Assembly: GCA_028284125.1 (NCBI GenBank)
Contig: JANQSI010000009.1
Location: 248,001-312,000, forward strand
DNA length: 64,000 nucleotides
Direction of reading: 5' to 3'
Source: Cyclobacteriaceae bacterium
Lineage (GTDB): Bacteria > Bacteroidota > Bacteroidia > Cytophagales > Cyclobacteriaceae
Made by a program: the position numbers and the translations under genes. Positions 43,740 to 53,207 of this stretch are shown here, piece by piece (the first letter of the stretch is position 1; every line of letters starts with the position of its first letter). A model generated the notes under the pieces. The model saw only the letters and a list, made by a program, of their open reading frames with translations, was not told the DNA's origin and did not search any database.

Positions 43740-46700
43740 ATGAATCGATTAGCTCTCACCATTTTATTATCGCTGATCTTCTGCTATGGATTTGCTCAGT
43801 GTCCACCTGGTCCTCTTGGTACAGGTCAATTCTTAGATAAGCCTGCTGGTTGTGCTACCAATGGATTAGACATCATGTTTACTCCCTTGTACAGTCAATT
43901 GGAAGATAATTCTCAGATATTGATTGACTGGGGCGATGGCACCAATGAAGTAATCAATTTAGGAGCAGCCGTACCTGCAAATTCTGGTGTTTCCTACAAT
44001 TCACCAGTCCCACATACTTATACAGAAGCAGCAACTGCCGGTGGTTGTGTCTACACGATAGAAGCTTATGTGGTTGGACCGAATAACTGCTACACACAAG
44101 AAGAAACTACCGTAACATCAGATATTGTCATATGGAATACCGACAATTTTGGAGATGGTGGCGCTGACCTTACTCCCGATCCTTTGGTCTTCAATGTGTG
44201 TGCAGGAACGACAGCCACGGTAAATTTCGAAGACATAAGTCCCTGGAATTGTACCGATGCAACTGTGACTATGTCCTTAAATGATCAAACACGATCTACG
44301 CAATGGATCTATGGAACTACCAATACGATAGCTGTTGGCGATGTGTTGATTGATGGTGCTGTTGAAACCTTCCCTTTTGATGGAGTCGTTGATACACATC
44401 CTGCAAACGTACTTGATCCACAAGCACCAGGAAATATGAGTTTGGATGTGACGATACCGGTAACTGCTGCTATTGGAGAAGTATTTGAGATCACATTGAA
44501 CAACTGGAATCAGTGTAATGAATACGATGATGGGATGACACTTGCTCCATCCAATCCTCCTGTAACAAGAACAGCAGTCATTAACATTGTTGGTCCTCCG
44601 ATTCCCGGTTTCATAGACTTGAATGGCCCGGGCGGTATTACACTTGCCGACTACTGCATTGGAGATGAAGTTTATTTTGACAACACTTCTACGAACACCA
44701 ATGGCAATACCCAGTATCTCTGGGAATACTTTGATAATGCTGGCGCAACAGGTACTCCAGTAGCGACAAGTAATGGAGTCGATGGAGCCTACGCTTTTAC
44801 TAGTGGTGGAACAAAAGCAGTGAGACTTACTTTGACCGATCCAACTGCTGCTGGAAATTGTGATGCCGTACTTACCCAACAGGTCGTCATAACGCCTGAT
44901 GTGGTGGCTACCGTCACTATTTACGATGATCTCTTTGCAGCACCCATTGATGCTACTTTTTGTCAAACAGGAACGGGTGCAAGTAAATTGAATTTTTCTG
45001 TAGGTTTTGCGGATGAATCTACCGGGATTAGCCCAACGACGGAATATAGATATGAAATCAGGGATGCAATTGGAGGCTTAATTGAATCTATTCCTGCAGC
45101 AGGGTTTTCAGCAACTCCAATCGCAGACTTTACCAGAACCTACACCGATGAAGGTCTGTATGTAATCACCTTATTTGCGCGCAATCCGGGTAGTCCGTGT
45201 GAAAGTTTTGATTCAGATACTGTATTCATTTACGATCAGCCTGAACCTATTTTTACTACAGATGAAGTGTGCGAAGGGGACTTAACAACTTTTTCAGGAA
45301 TTTCTGATGAAACGACAGGCATCCCGATATTAGTCAACTCAGATGTAATTGATATTTATGAGTGGGATTTCAGCTATAATGCAGTAGATGGTTTCAACAG
45401 TGAACTTACCAGGACAGACAATAATGATTTTACTCAAACATTAGCTTCCGCTGGATCCCATGAAGTGGCCTTAAGAGCTACTACGGAGAAGGGAGGTTGT
45501 GTCAGCGAACTATTCATACAAACGGTAATTGTCAATGCCAATCCTGATTCTCAATTAGCATACGATGTTACAAATGATTTATGCCCAGGTGATCTGATCA
45601 CATTCACCAATAACTCAGTAAACACTGGAGTCACAATGGACTATTTCATTGAAGTGATCCATACTCCTTCGGGTTTCTCTTCATCAACTACCTTAACCAC
45701 GCTAGATACGCTCCTTTCTTTTTCCAATCCTGACGATACGACGAGAACTTATCAGGCCACCTTACGATCGAGAACTGAGAATTTATGTGAAACCTTAAGT
45801 ACACCTCTCTCCTTCCGAATTTCACCAGATGAAGAATCGGGATTTGATGATAGCGACTATGACCTGTTTAATTCCAATTGCTCTCCGTGGAGCAGCACTT
45901 TGGTCGTAGATATGGCTACACAAAATCTACTTCCCGACTCTTATCGATGGACAATCAGCGATAATGTCGGGGTTGTTACGGGTTTTCCAGTTACAAAAGT
46001 CAGCACTGATCCCAATTTTCATGAATTGGATTATGACCTGACAAACACAACAAATGCGATTGTCAATTTTGAAGTAGTTCTTGAAGTAACCAAAACCGGT
46101 GTATGTGTTGCTAATGATACATTCAATTTACAGATAAGTCCACAGCCTGCTGCTGCGTTTGAGTTGCTTCGTGACGAAGATTGCGATGAGGTGGTTTTGG
46201 AAGTCGAAGCGACGCAAAAAGGATTGACAGCATATACCTGGATTTTCGACCCTGTTCCTGACAATGAATTTGGAAGTGATGATCAGCGGCTAATTTCATA
46301 CACTCGAGATGTAACTAGTGGCAATGACATTAGCGCAACCATTCGATTGGTGACTTCCAACCTTGCCGGATGTCCGAGTGATACCATAACAGTGATGGAA
46401 ACGGTAGAAAAAAGGAAACCAGATATCACCTCAAGTTTCACTATGTCGGCAGATACTGTTCAACTACCTGATGCAACTGTATCACTTACCAATACAAGTT
46501 CACCTGATGCTGGCTACACTTATTTATGGGAATATGGTGACGGTCAAACTTCGTCGGACCGTGATCCAACTGATTATACGTATACTCAATTTGGTTCTTT
46601 TCAAATCCGGCTAACTGTGATCGATGAATTTTGTGAAGTCGAGAGTTTTCAAACAATTGTGGTGCTTCCGGCTGATCCAGTTCTAGATTTTACTGCCGAC

Positions 46701-47492
46701 ACTTTGCAAGGCTGTACTCCACTTACCATTCAATTCACAAATCTTTCGCAAAATGCTCGCTCTGGAGAGTTCTTATGGGAGTTTGGTGATGGTGGCATTT
46801 CGGAACTTGACAATCCGGTTCATACCTATTTTGATGGTGGGACATATGATGTGCGATTGCGCGGCACAAACGATGTAGGTGTGACTATGGAAACGGAGAA
46901 AACGGAATACATAGAAGCTTTCGGTCGCCCGTTTGCGGATTTTCTGGTTTCCTCAAGAATTGTGTTTATCCCTGATGATCAAGTCTATTTCAGAAATCTG
47001 AGTAAGAACTCAACCACTTATTTCTGGGATTTTGGTGATGGTGAAACTTCCACCGAATCAGATCCTTCCCATGCTTATACTCAGGAGGGAAAATACGACA
47101 TTATGTTGATCGCGACCAATGAATTAGGATGCGCTGATACTTTGTTTCGAGAAGCTGAAATTGAAGCGATCATTGGCGGTGAAACAAACTCACCTAACGC
47201 CTTCACGCCTAACCTTTCCGGACCAAGTGGTGGCCTTGATCCCGGCGGGCTTAATTTGAATAGCGTCAATGATATTTTTCTACCCAAACTTGAAGGTGTG
47301 ATTGAGTTTAAAATGTTTGTCTACAACAAATGGGGACAATTACTTTTCAAGAGTGAAGACCGAAACGTTGGCTGGGACGGATATTTCAAAGGGAAATTAG
47401 CACCAGCGGGCGTATACATTTATAAATTGGAAGTCACCTACTCTGATGATAGAGATGAAATTATTGCTGGCGATGTGACATTGATTAGATGA
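43740..47492 (+). CDS. PKD-repeat surface protein with type IX (type B) C-terminal sorting domain
   Basis: 1250 residues with a signal peptide (about 1-20, FCYGFAQ). Many beta-sandwich modules follow; three clear PKD repeats near the C-terminus (YLWEYGDGQTSSDRDP, FLWEFGDGGISELDNP, YFWDFGDGETSTESDP) and more degenerate ones before. The last ~85 residues are the gliding-motility-associated C-terminal domain (NAFTPN..., NDIFLPKLEGV, MFVYNKWGQLLFKS, GWDGYFKG, AGVYIYKLEV), a type B sorting signal for the type IX system. The protein is therefore exported to the surface. Its stop overlaps the PorP/SprF gene start by four bases, the usual pairing in which the second protein anchors or passes the first. 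Confidence 0.92.
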   Translation: MNRLALTILLSLIFCYGFAQCPPGPLGTGQFLDKPAGCATNGLDIMFTPLYSQLEDNSQILIDWGDGTNEVINLGAAVPANSGVSYNSPVPHTYTEAATAGGCVYTIEAYVVGPNNCYTQEETTVTSDIVIWNTDNFGDGGADLTPDPLVFNVCAGTTATVNFEDISPWNCTDATVTMSLNDQTRSTQWIYGTTNTIAVGDVLIDGAVETFPFDGVVDTHPANVLDPQAPGNMSLDVTIPVTAAIGEVFEITLNNWNQCNEYDDGMTLAPSNPPVTRTAVINIVGPPIPGFIDLNGPGGITLADYCIGDEVYFDNTSTNTNGNTQYLWEYFDNAGATGTPVATSNGVDGAYAFTSGGTKAVRLTLTDPTAAGNCDAVLTQQVVITPDVVATVTIYDDLFAAPIDATFCQTGTGASKLNFSVGFADESTGISPTTEYRYEIRDAIGGLIESIPAAGFSATPIADFTRTYTDEGLYVITLFARNPGSPCESFDSDTVFIYDQPEPIFTTDEVCEGDLTTFSGISDETTGIPILVNSDVIDIYEWDFSYNAVDGFNSELTRTDNNDFTQTLASAGSHEVALRATTEKGGCVSELFIQTVIVNANPDSQLAYDVTNDLCPGDLITFTNNSVNTGVTMDYFIEVIHTPSGFSSSTTLTTLDTLLSFSNPDDTTRTYQATLRSRTENLCETLSTPLSFRISPDEESGFDDSDYDLFNSNCSPWSSTLVVDMATQNLLPDSYRWTISDNVGVVTGFPVTKVSTDPNFHELDYDLTNTTNAIVNFEVVLEVTKTGVCVANDTFNLQISPQPAAAFELLRDEDCDEVVLEVEATQKGLTAYTWIFDPVPDNEFGSDDQRLISYTRDVTSGNDISATIRLVTSNLAGCPSDTITVMETVEKRKPDITSSFTMSADTVQLPDATVSLTNTSSPDAGYTYLWEYGDGQTSSDRDPTDYTYTQFGSFQIRLTVIDEFCEVESFQTIVVLPADPVLDFTADTLQGCTPLTIQFTNLSQNARSGEFLWEFGDGGISELDNPVHTYFDGGTYDVRLRGTNDVGVTMETEKTEYIEAFGRPFADFLVSSRIVFIPDDQVYFRNLSKNSTTYFWDFGDGETSTESDPSHAYTQEGKYDIMLIATNELGCADTLFREAEIEAIIGGETNSPNAFTPNLSGPSGGLDPGGLNLNSVNDIFLPKLEGVIEFKMFVYNKWGQLLFKSEDRNVGWDGYFKGKLAPAGVYIYKLEVTYSDDRDEIIAGDVTLIR

Positions 47493-48508
47493 AAAAAATT
47501 GCCGCCATAACCTTAACTATTTTTTCGCTTACTGGCTTTGCTCAAGATGCCCAATACTCACAGTTTTATGCCAACCCTTTGTACTTGAATCCAGCATTTG
47601 CCGGAACTGGACATAACTCCAGAATCGCACTCAATCATAGAATTTTGTGGCCGAGTTTGCCTCAGGCTTTTAGAATCTATTCGCTATCCATTGATTATAG
47701 TGCTGATGCCTACAACAGTGGTTTTGGCTTTATTATGAATACCGAGAGTGAAGGCACAGTAGACCTTCAAACTACTTCAGGTTCGTTCATTTATTCGTAT
47801 CAATTGGTACTTCATGAAGGACTTGTTTTAAGGCCAGCGATGAAATTCGGACATGTAATTCGAAGCTTTGATCAAAGCAAATTAATCCTTGGCGATCAGT
47901 TGGATTTTGGTGGTGGAATTACCTCTCAAGACCCTGGCCTCAGGTCACTCAAACTTCAAAATTATTGGGATATAGGAACCGGAATTTTAGTATTTACTCC
48001 TAAATACTGGTTTGGGCTAGCCATTGATCACATCAACAGGCCAAATAGATCTTTGTTGAAAGGAGAAGACAATTTATCTGTCAGATATTCAGCGCACATC
48101 GGCGGACGTTTTACGCTTATGAAAAATGCTCCAACAGGTACTGTCCCAGCTACTATTGCTCCTGGTGCTCTTTACAAACGACAGGGTAATTTCCAACAAC
48201 TGGATGTTGGGGCTTCAGTTCATATGCAGCCACTGGTGATAGGTGCATATTATCGAGGTATTCCTTTTCTATCGGATGGGTTCGGTGGTATCAGTCAGGA
48301 TGCGATCATTGTTCAGGTTGGATTGGAATATGCGAATGCCGAATTCGGCTATAGCTTTGATGTTCAATTAAGTCAATTGGATATTGTCAGCGGCGGAGGT
48401 GCTCATGAGTTCTCATTGCAGTACAATTTTCATATCCCCTGGCGTAACCGTAACAAGCCAAAGAAGAAACTTCATTGCCCAGCATTTTTGCATGGATTGT
48501 ATAACTAG
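47489..48508 (+). CDS. PorP/SprF-family outer membrane protein of the type IX system
   Basis: 339 residues with a signal peptide (ending LTGFAQ). Family signature just after it: QDAQYSQFYANPLYLNPAFAGTG, cited as SQFYANPLYLNPAFAG, followed by alternating strands of an outer-membrane beta-barrel. PorP/SprF proteins work with a partner carrying a type B sorting domain, which here is the gene that overlaps by four bases upstream. The tail after ~320 (KPKKKLHCPAFLHGLYN) is odd for a barrel end, lacking a terminal aromatic, and may be a short extension. Confidence 0.93.
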   Translation: MKKIAAITLTIFSLTGFAQDAQYSQFYANPLYLNPAFAGTGHNSRIALNHRILWPSLPQAFRIYSLSIDYSADAYNSGFGFIMNTESEGTVDLQTTSGSFIYSYQLVLHEGLVLRPAMKFGHVIRSFDQSKLILGDQLDFGGGITSQDPGLRSLKLQNYWDIGTGILVFTPKYWFGLAIDHINRPNRSLLKGEDNLSVRYSAHIGGRFTLMKNAPTGTVPATIAPGALYKRQGNFQQLDVGASVHMQPLVIGAYYRGIPFLSDGFGGISQDAIIVQVGLEYANAEFGYSFDVQLSQLDIVSGGGAHEFSLQYNFHIPWRNRNKPKKKLHCPAFLHGLYN

Positions 48509-48681
48509 ATGTCATGGCTTGGTGGCTTTGCCTCAATCCACTCATCCTCCAAGTACGAATCAATCCATTTAATTTCTTTAGCAACAACACTACTGTCTGC
48601 AAAAAAATCAAACAAAAAAACGAAATGGATAAGATGGGTTTTATTTCAGAATTTCTTCACAAAACCTTCAGATATACCGAC
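48505..48681 (-). pseudogene. Possible decayed gene remnant (one internal stop)
   Basis: On the minus strand, 59 codons end in TAG (48505-48507) with a single in-frame TGA after the first 10 or so. The downstream 45 codons read like a real protein end (FADSSVVAKEIKWIDSYLED, then EWIEAKPPSHDI): acidic, with Trp and Pro, and coding-type codon use (GAT, GAA, AAA). No start codon is present before the stop break. The span lies in the 236-base gap after the PorP/SprF gene. It may be a decayed gene 3' end or chance. Confidence 0.25.
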
Positions 48682-48744
48682 TCATCCTGCTTCTCCAGAA
48701 TTGCGTAAAATAGTGAGCACTCCTTAGATAACCTGTATCTTTAA

Positions 48745-50817
48745 ATGATGTCTACTTTAGATGAATCTTACTTCATTGGCGAATGGTACGTCGAACCTCT
48801 TTTGCATCGAATTTCCAAAAACGGGGAATCAAAAAAAGTAGAACCACAATTGATGGCTGTGCTCCAGCAATTGGCTCAAAATCCAGGACAAGTTGTCACT
48901 AAGGAAGATCTCAAAAATACTGTTTGGGTTGATGTAATTGTGACTGAGAATGTACTTACAAGAGCTATTTCCTCGCTAAGGAAATTATTAGAAGATGATC
49001 GAACAGAGCCAACGTATATTGAAACTATTAGCAAAACCGGATACCGCCTTGTTGCCAAAGTAAAGCATTCAAAAAAGGCAAAGAAAAGTGATGAAACGAT
49101 TACCATAAAACTCTCGAGAAAGCCAGTCGTGACTGTAATTGGAATTGTAGTCTTGTTGGCACTTGGAGCTTTTGCGACTAGAAGAATATTCTTGCCAATT
49201 ACTCCATTGAATGTTTATCACCCTAACGCCATCGCGAGTTATTCTAATTCCGAATATTGGCCGGCTATTTCTCCAGATGGAAGATTTGTGGCTTATGCAT
49301 GGAAAGGTGAATCCGACAATAACTGGGACATTTATGCGAAACAAATAGGCACAGAGACCATTGTCAGAATCACTGAAAATTCTTCAACAGAGCTCCGTCC
49401 AAGGTGGTCTCCGGATGGGAATTATGTTTATTATCTGAGATACGAAAACGGCGGTAGCACCATTTATAAAAAACCCATTCTTGGTGGAGAGGAAATCAGA
49501 ATTTTGGCAGCCCCACAATATTGCTCTGGTGATTTTGATGTATCTCCCGATGAAAGATGGATCAGTTTTAATGACAGAGAAAATGAATCTGGTCCATTAA
49601 GAATCATTCTCATCTCGCTGGAAAACGGTGAACGAAAAGTATTAACACAACCAGAAACCGGATTCAATGGAGACATTCATCCCACTTTCTCTCCTGAAGG
49701 CAGAAAATTGGCTTTTATCAGAGAGAAGAATTCGGTGAGTATGTATCTCTGGCATATTGATCTTAGAACGGAGAAATTAGAACCATTAACAACTGCTCAT
49801 ATCTCAATCAATGGCTTTGATTGGTCTAGCGATGGAAATTCATTGTTTTATGGATCGGACAGATCAGGTCTTTACAAGCTATGGGAATTGAATATAGATA
49901 GTAAAGAATCAACACTCGTTCCAGCAACAGATTACCAAATGGTCATGCCCCGAGTCGCGGAAAATGGAAGAATCATTTACGCTAAAATGAGAGACAATGT
50001 CAATGTCTGGTCCTACCAATTAAAGAGTAAAACTGCGAAAGCATGGCTTGCTAATAATGAACTAAGTTTAAACCCATCCATTTCTCCTAAAGGCGATAAA
50101 GCTTGTTTCACGATGAGTAAGGATGGTGTTTTTCAATTGTGGGTTTCTAATACTGATGGAACAAAAGCTGTACCGATTACGCGGTTTGCGGGTCAATACC
50201 TTACTTCACCAACCTGGTCTCCGAATGGTGAGTCCATTGTTTTTCAAGGTTTTCAAGACGGACAAGCTGATATTTATACAGTAAATGCTCTTGGTGGAAT
50301 TCCTGAGAATCTTACAAATTCTGATAAGGATGAGCATACACCACATTTTTCAAAAACGGGAGAAATCTACTATAGTTCAAATCGCAACAATGAATGGAGT
50401 ATTTGGAAAATGAAAGCAGATGGTTCCAATAAAGTAAAGGTCGTTGATGGAAATGCTTATGCTCCAAGATTGAGTGAAGATGAGAATAAGATTTATTATG
50501 TAAAGAAAGGAGATATTGGTTTATGGGAATATGATCGGGAAATGGAAACCGAAAAACTGGTGATAGGCCCTTTTCATCCAATGTATTGGGGAGCATTTGC
50601 TGTCTCAAAAAACGGAATCTATTTTTTTAATCCGGATGATAAATCAATCCAATTCTTTGATTTCGAGTTAAAAGAATCAGATCTGATTTATCGTCCACAA
50701 GGACGCATCCCACGATTAGGAGTCACATTACATTTATCTCCAAATGAAGAACAGCTACTGTTCAGCCAAATTGATCATAATGATGCAGACATTATGCTCT
50801 TGGAAGAACTCCAATAG
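48745..50817 (+). CDS. Membrane-anchored winged-helix regulator with periplasmic WD40-like propeller (CadC-like)
   Basis: 690 residues. Residues ~8-108 are an OmpR/PhoB-type winged helix as in CadC (VEPQLMAVLQQLAQNPGQVV, then VLTRAISSLRKLLEDD, ending YIETISKTGYRLVAK). A basic linker and one TM helix (~128-148, VVTVIGIVVLLALGAFA) follow, then a TolB/WD40-like propeller in the periplasm (~175-680) with repeats such as PAISPDGRFVAYAWKG, PRWSPDGNYVYYLR and PTWSPNGESIVFQG. It is a one-component regulator that would bind DNA from the membrane in response to a periplasmic ligand. It is convergent with the serine hydrolase gene (10 bases). Target genes unknown. Confidence 0.9.
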   Translation: MMSTLDESYFIGEWYVEPLLHRISKNGESKKVEPQLMAVLQQLAQNPGQVVTKEDLKNTVWVDVIVTENVLTRAISSLRKLLEDDRTEPTYIETISKTGYRLVAKVKHSKKAKKSDETITIKLSRKPVVTVIGIVVLLALGAFATRRIFLPITPLNVYHPNAIASYSNSEYWPAISPDGRFVAYAWKGESDNNWDIYAKQIGTETIVRITENSSTELRPRWSPDGNYVYYLRYENGGSTIYKKPILGGEEIRILAAPQYCSGDFDVSPDERWISFNDRENESGPLRIILISLENGERKVLTQPETGFNGDIHPTFSPEGRKLAFIREKNSVSMYLWHIDLRTEKLEPLTTAHISINGFDWSSDGNSLFYGSDRSGLYKLWELNIDSKESTLVPATDYQMVMPRVAENGRIIYAKMRDNVNVWSYQLKSKTAKAWLANNELSLNPSISPKGDKACFTMSKDGVFQLWVSNTDGTKAVPITRFAGQYLTSPTWSPNGESIVFQGFQDGQADIYTVNALGGIPENLTNSDKDEHTPHFSKTGEIYYSSNRNNEWSIWKMKADGSNKVKVVDGNAYAPRLSEDENKIYYVKKGDIGLWEYDREMETEKLVIGPFHPMYWGAFAVSKNGIYFFNPDDKSIQFFDFELKESDLIYRPQGRIPRLGVTLHLSPNEEQLLFSQIDHNDADIMLLEELQ

Positions 50818-50827
50818 CTTTTGTACA

Positions 50828-51850
50828 CTAGAAATTGAGTAAAGCCTTCAAAACTCCGCCTCCAATGACGTTCAATGCCTCTCGTTGTTGATCTGCAGCC
50901 ATCTGATTACTTACTTTCCATCTATAGGTTATTGCGATTACGATTTCATGCGCAGGAATCACCAGGATGGTTTGACCTCCATACCCTTGCGCCATGAATC
51001 CTCTTACATTCTCATCACCTCCAACCCACCAACCATATCCGTATCCCTCATGGCTATTAAAAAAACCCTCAGGTTCCTGTTGGCGTGTGGCTTCACTTAT
51101 AAATGATTCAGATATAATTCGCTCTCCGTTAAAAGTCCCTTTATTGAGATATAGTCTTCCGAACTTGATCATATCTCGCGGTTTGAGCTGAAGTCTTGAA
51201 CCACCATGATAGTAACCATCATTCAATAATTGCCACTGAACATTTTCAATCCCTAAGGGCTGAAAAAGATGAGCATTGGCAAATTCTAATGTACTCATTC
51301 CAGATGCTTCGGTTAAAATAGCTGAAAGTAAATGAATGATTCCTGTACTGTATTCCCAAGACGTGCCCGGAGTGTTTTCTATTGGCTTACTAAGAACATA
51401 TCGAACTGGACTTTTTGAATTGATCCATTCGTCAATTTCCATATTGCCTATCACTTCACGCCATGCTATGCCACTGGTCATTGCCATCAGATGCTTAATA
51501 GTTATTTGCTCTTTTCCCTTGGCCTCATTTCCAAGATAGTTGGTAATCGGGTCGTCGACGCTATTTATTATTCCTTTATCGATGGCAATTCCAATCAATG
51601 TGGCCATCACACTCTTAGTAACCGAGCGTACATGTTCAAGACTGTCTGAAGAAAACCGGTCAAAATAATTTTCACTGACGAGTTTTCCGTCTCTGTAAAT
51701 CAAAAGGCTTCTTAGATTATCTGTTTTTCTGGCCATTTCTATGATGTCGTCAAGTTCAGTTGAATTATTGGACAAAACCTCTTGGCTTCTTGGTTGTCCA
51801 CAACTTTGTAGACCAATCAATGCAATTGTGAGAATTCCTATAAACTTCAT
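50828..51850 (-). CDS. Class C beta-lactamase-fold serine hydrolase lipoprotein
   Basis: 340 residues with a lipoprotein signal (LIGLQSC, Cys17). Beta-lactamase/DD-peptidase fold: SxxK at 76-79 (SVTK), Tyr167 in WEYSTG in the place of the second YxN motif but reading YST, and GYGGQ in place of KTG near the end. The YST variant is closer to esterases of family VIII and 6-aminohexanoate hydrolases than to penicillin-binding enzymes. Substrate unknown; location is the envelope. It lies in the same direction as the YceI-TPR gene, 154 bases downstream of it, with a strong hairpin between. Confidence 0.88.
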   Translation of the reverse strand: MKFIGILTIALIGLQSCGQPRSQEVLSNNSTELDDIIEMARKTDNLRSLLIYRDGKLVSENYFDRFSSDSLEHVRSVTKSVMATLIGIAIDKGIINSVDDPITNYLGNEAKGKEQITIKHLMAMTSGIAWREVIGNMEIDEWINSKSPVRYVLSKPIENTPGTSWEYSTGIIHLLSAILTEASGMSTLEFANAHLFQPLGIENVQWQLLNDGYYHGGSRLQLKPRDMIKFGRLYLNKGTFNGERIISESFISEATRQQEPEGFFNSHEGYGYGWWVGGDENVRGFMAQGYGGQTILVIPAHEIVIAITYRWKVSNQMAADQQREALNVIGGGVLKALLNF

Positions 51851-51902
51851 TTTTCTAATTGTTATGAAATGTTGTCTCTTATGTTCTTGAAGGTGTATAA
51901 AT

Positions 51903-51946
51903 GGCCTGGTACCGATCGCCTAGCAATGATCGAATTTTACCAGGCC
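51903..51946. repeat. Strong two-tier hairpin between YceI-TPR and serine hydrolase genes
   Basis: Nine perfect outer pairs (ggcctggta 51903-51911 with taccaggcc 51938-51946) enclose a five-pair inner stem (cgatc 51913-51917 with gatcg 51928-51932) and a ten-base loop. It is GC-rich for this genome. It lies 58 bases past the YceI-TPR stop and about 53 bases before the serine hydrolase start, both minus strand. No T run follows on either strand. Reads as an mRNA 3'-end structure or a leader element. Confidence 0.55.
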
Positions 51947-52004
51947 TTTATGATCACAACTTGAAAAACAGAAATGAAGCGAAAACAACAAATGCTAGGA
52001 GTAT

Positions 52005-53063
52005 TTATTTCATATTTTTTAAATCGAACTGCCCACTTATCATCATCATCAGTTGAGGAATGTGGGTGAAACGAGCTCTTTCCGGCAGAGACCATTCATT
52101 TTTCAGATGTGCCATCGCATCATCGTATTGACCTGCAATCGTGTATGCATCCGCCAATCTTAGCAGCGAAGGAAGATGTTTTGGGTTTTGCTTTAAGGCC
52201 ATTTCGTAGAACGGGAGAGATTCTTTGCCATAGCCATCTACCATCAGGATCCAACCGATGTTAGCCAAGTTGGATAGCCAGTTATCCTCTTTGTAATTCT
52301 TGTCTTTGGAAAGTTTGTCTACAAGCTTAAGGCCGCTCTTAACTCCATTTTCTTTGACATCATTATATACCAAACCAACAGGATTGTCTCTTCCATCTGT
52401 TTGATTCACAAATGAAGCTTTCAGGTAATCAATGGTGTAGCTGGTGCCCATGAAATTAAATTCGATATCAATGACGTCCCCGAACATTGGATTGGCTGCC
52501 CAAGGTCCAGCAGTTCCGAGATCAAAATCTTTTCTATTAATCTGAAGCTTGCCAGTAACCATCATCAGGTCTTGTTTGTTCATGGCACCTCTCATAACCG
52601 TAGGCTTTTCAATGTTGATTGTGACTGGTTTGGTTATATTCCTGATATTGAGTGTTCCCGTAAGATCAAATCCTTTTTCAGTTATCGTGACATCTGATCC
52701 TTGAAACCAAATGGCTGGAAATTTCTCGGTACTAAGAAAATTCGGACCTTGAAGTTCTGTATCTCTTTTATCGTGTGAGGTGGTAAAGCCATCGGAGGCT
52801 ATTCGAATTGTAGCAGACGAACTCATCACGTCTTCAGGATCATAGAACATATTCGCCTGATAAGACTTGATTGATCCTCTAATGACGGGGAATCCAGCCA
52901 ATGTTGTTTTGAAGGTGATATATGAACCGTCTTTGTTTATTTGAAAACGGTCTCCCATATCAATTTTCTTTTGGCCGATGGCTTGAGGGATCAAGGTAAT
53001 GATGACCAATACCAAAAGGGCAAAGCTTGAACTGGTTGTAGGTTTGAATGTTTTCTTTTCCAT
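52005..53063 (-). CDS. YceI domain fused to C-terminal TPR-like helices
   Basis: 352 residues with a signal peptide (hydrophobic ~14-30, ending AIGQ). Residues ~31-205 are a YceI domain (FQINKDGSYITFKTTLAGF, FLSTEKFPAIWFQGSDV, INRKDFDLGTAGPW). Residues ~225-345 are helices of TPR type (LPFYEMALKQNPKHLPSLLR, LADAYTIAGQYDDAMAHLKN). Fusion of a lipid-binding YceI domain to TPRs is unusual: typical YceI proteins are about 190 residues. It may be tethered to a partner via the TPRs. It is monocistronic-looking, with a strong hairpin 58 bases past its stop. Confidence 0.9.
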   Translation of the reverse strand: MEKKTFKPTTSSSFALLVLVIITLIPQAIGQKKIDMGDRFQINKDGSYITFKTTLAGFPVIRGSIKSYQANMFYDPEDVMSSSATIRIASDGFTTSHDKRDTELQGPNFLSTEKFPAIWFQGSDVTITEKGFDLTGTLNIRNITKPVTINIEKPTVMRGAMNKQDLMMVTGKLQINRKDFDLGTAGPWAANPMFGDVIDIEFNFMGTSYTIDYLKASFVNQTDGRDNPVGLVYNDVKENGVKSGLKLVDKLSKDKNYKEDNWLSNLANIGWILMVDGYGKESLPFYEMALKQNPKHLPSLLRLADAYTIAGQYDDAMAHLKNEWSLPERARFTHIPQLMMMISGQFDLKNMK

Positions 53064-53207
53064 GTTATACTATTTTAAATTTTTGACTAGAGCACATGCT
53101 CAAAGGCAATTTGATTTTCTATAGTATTTGATCCTACATGAAATGCTGAAGGTTTTATGAAGAATCACTTCACAAAAACCGCATAAGAAATTGAACAGAT
53201 TGAATTT

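Noticed and set aside
44277-44966. 229-codon open frame on the minus strand
   Set aside because: It lies wholly inside the PKD-repeat gene on the plus strand, has no recognisable domain, and its residue mix (many Ser, Cys, Ile, Arg) is that of an antisense shadow.
48509-48727. 72-codon plus-strand frame after the PorP/SprF gene
   Set aside because: Begins right at the previous stop, contains low-complexity Lys/Ser stretches and no domain; two other frames are open over the same bases.
53090-53101. Palindrome gagca/tgctc upstream of the YceI-TPR gene
   Set aside because: Five pairs with a two-base centre occur by chance at this length; no second copy nearby.
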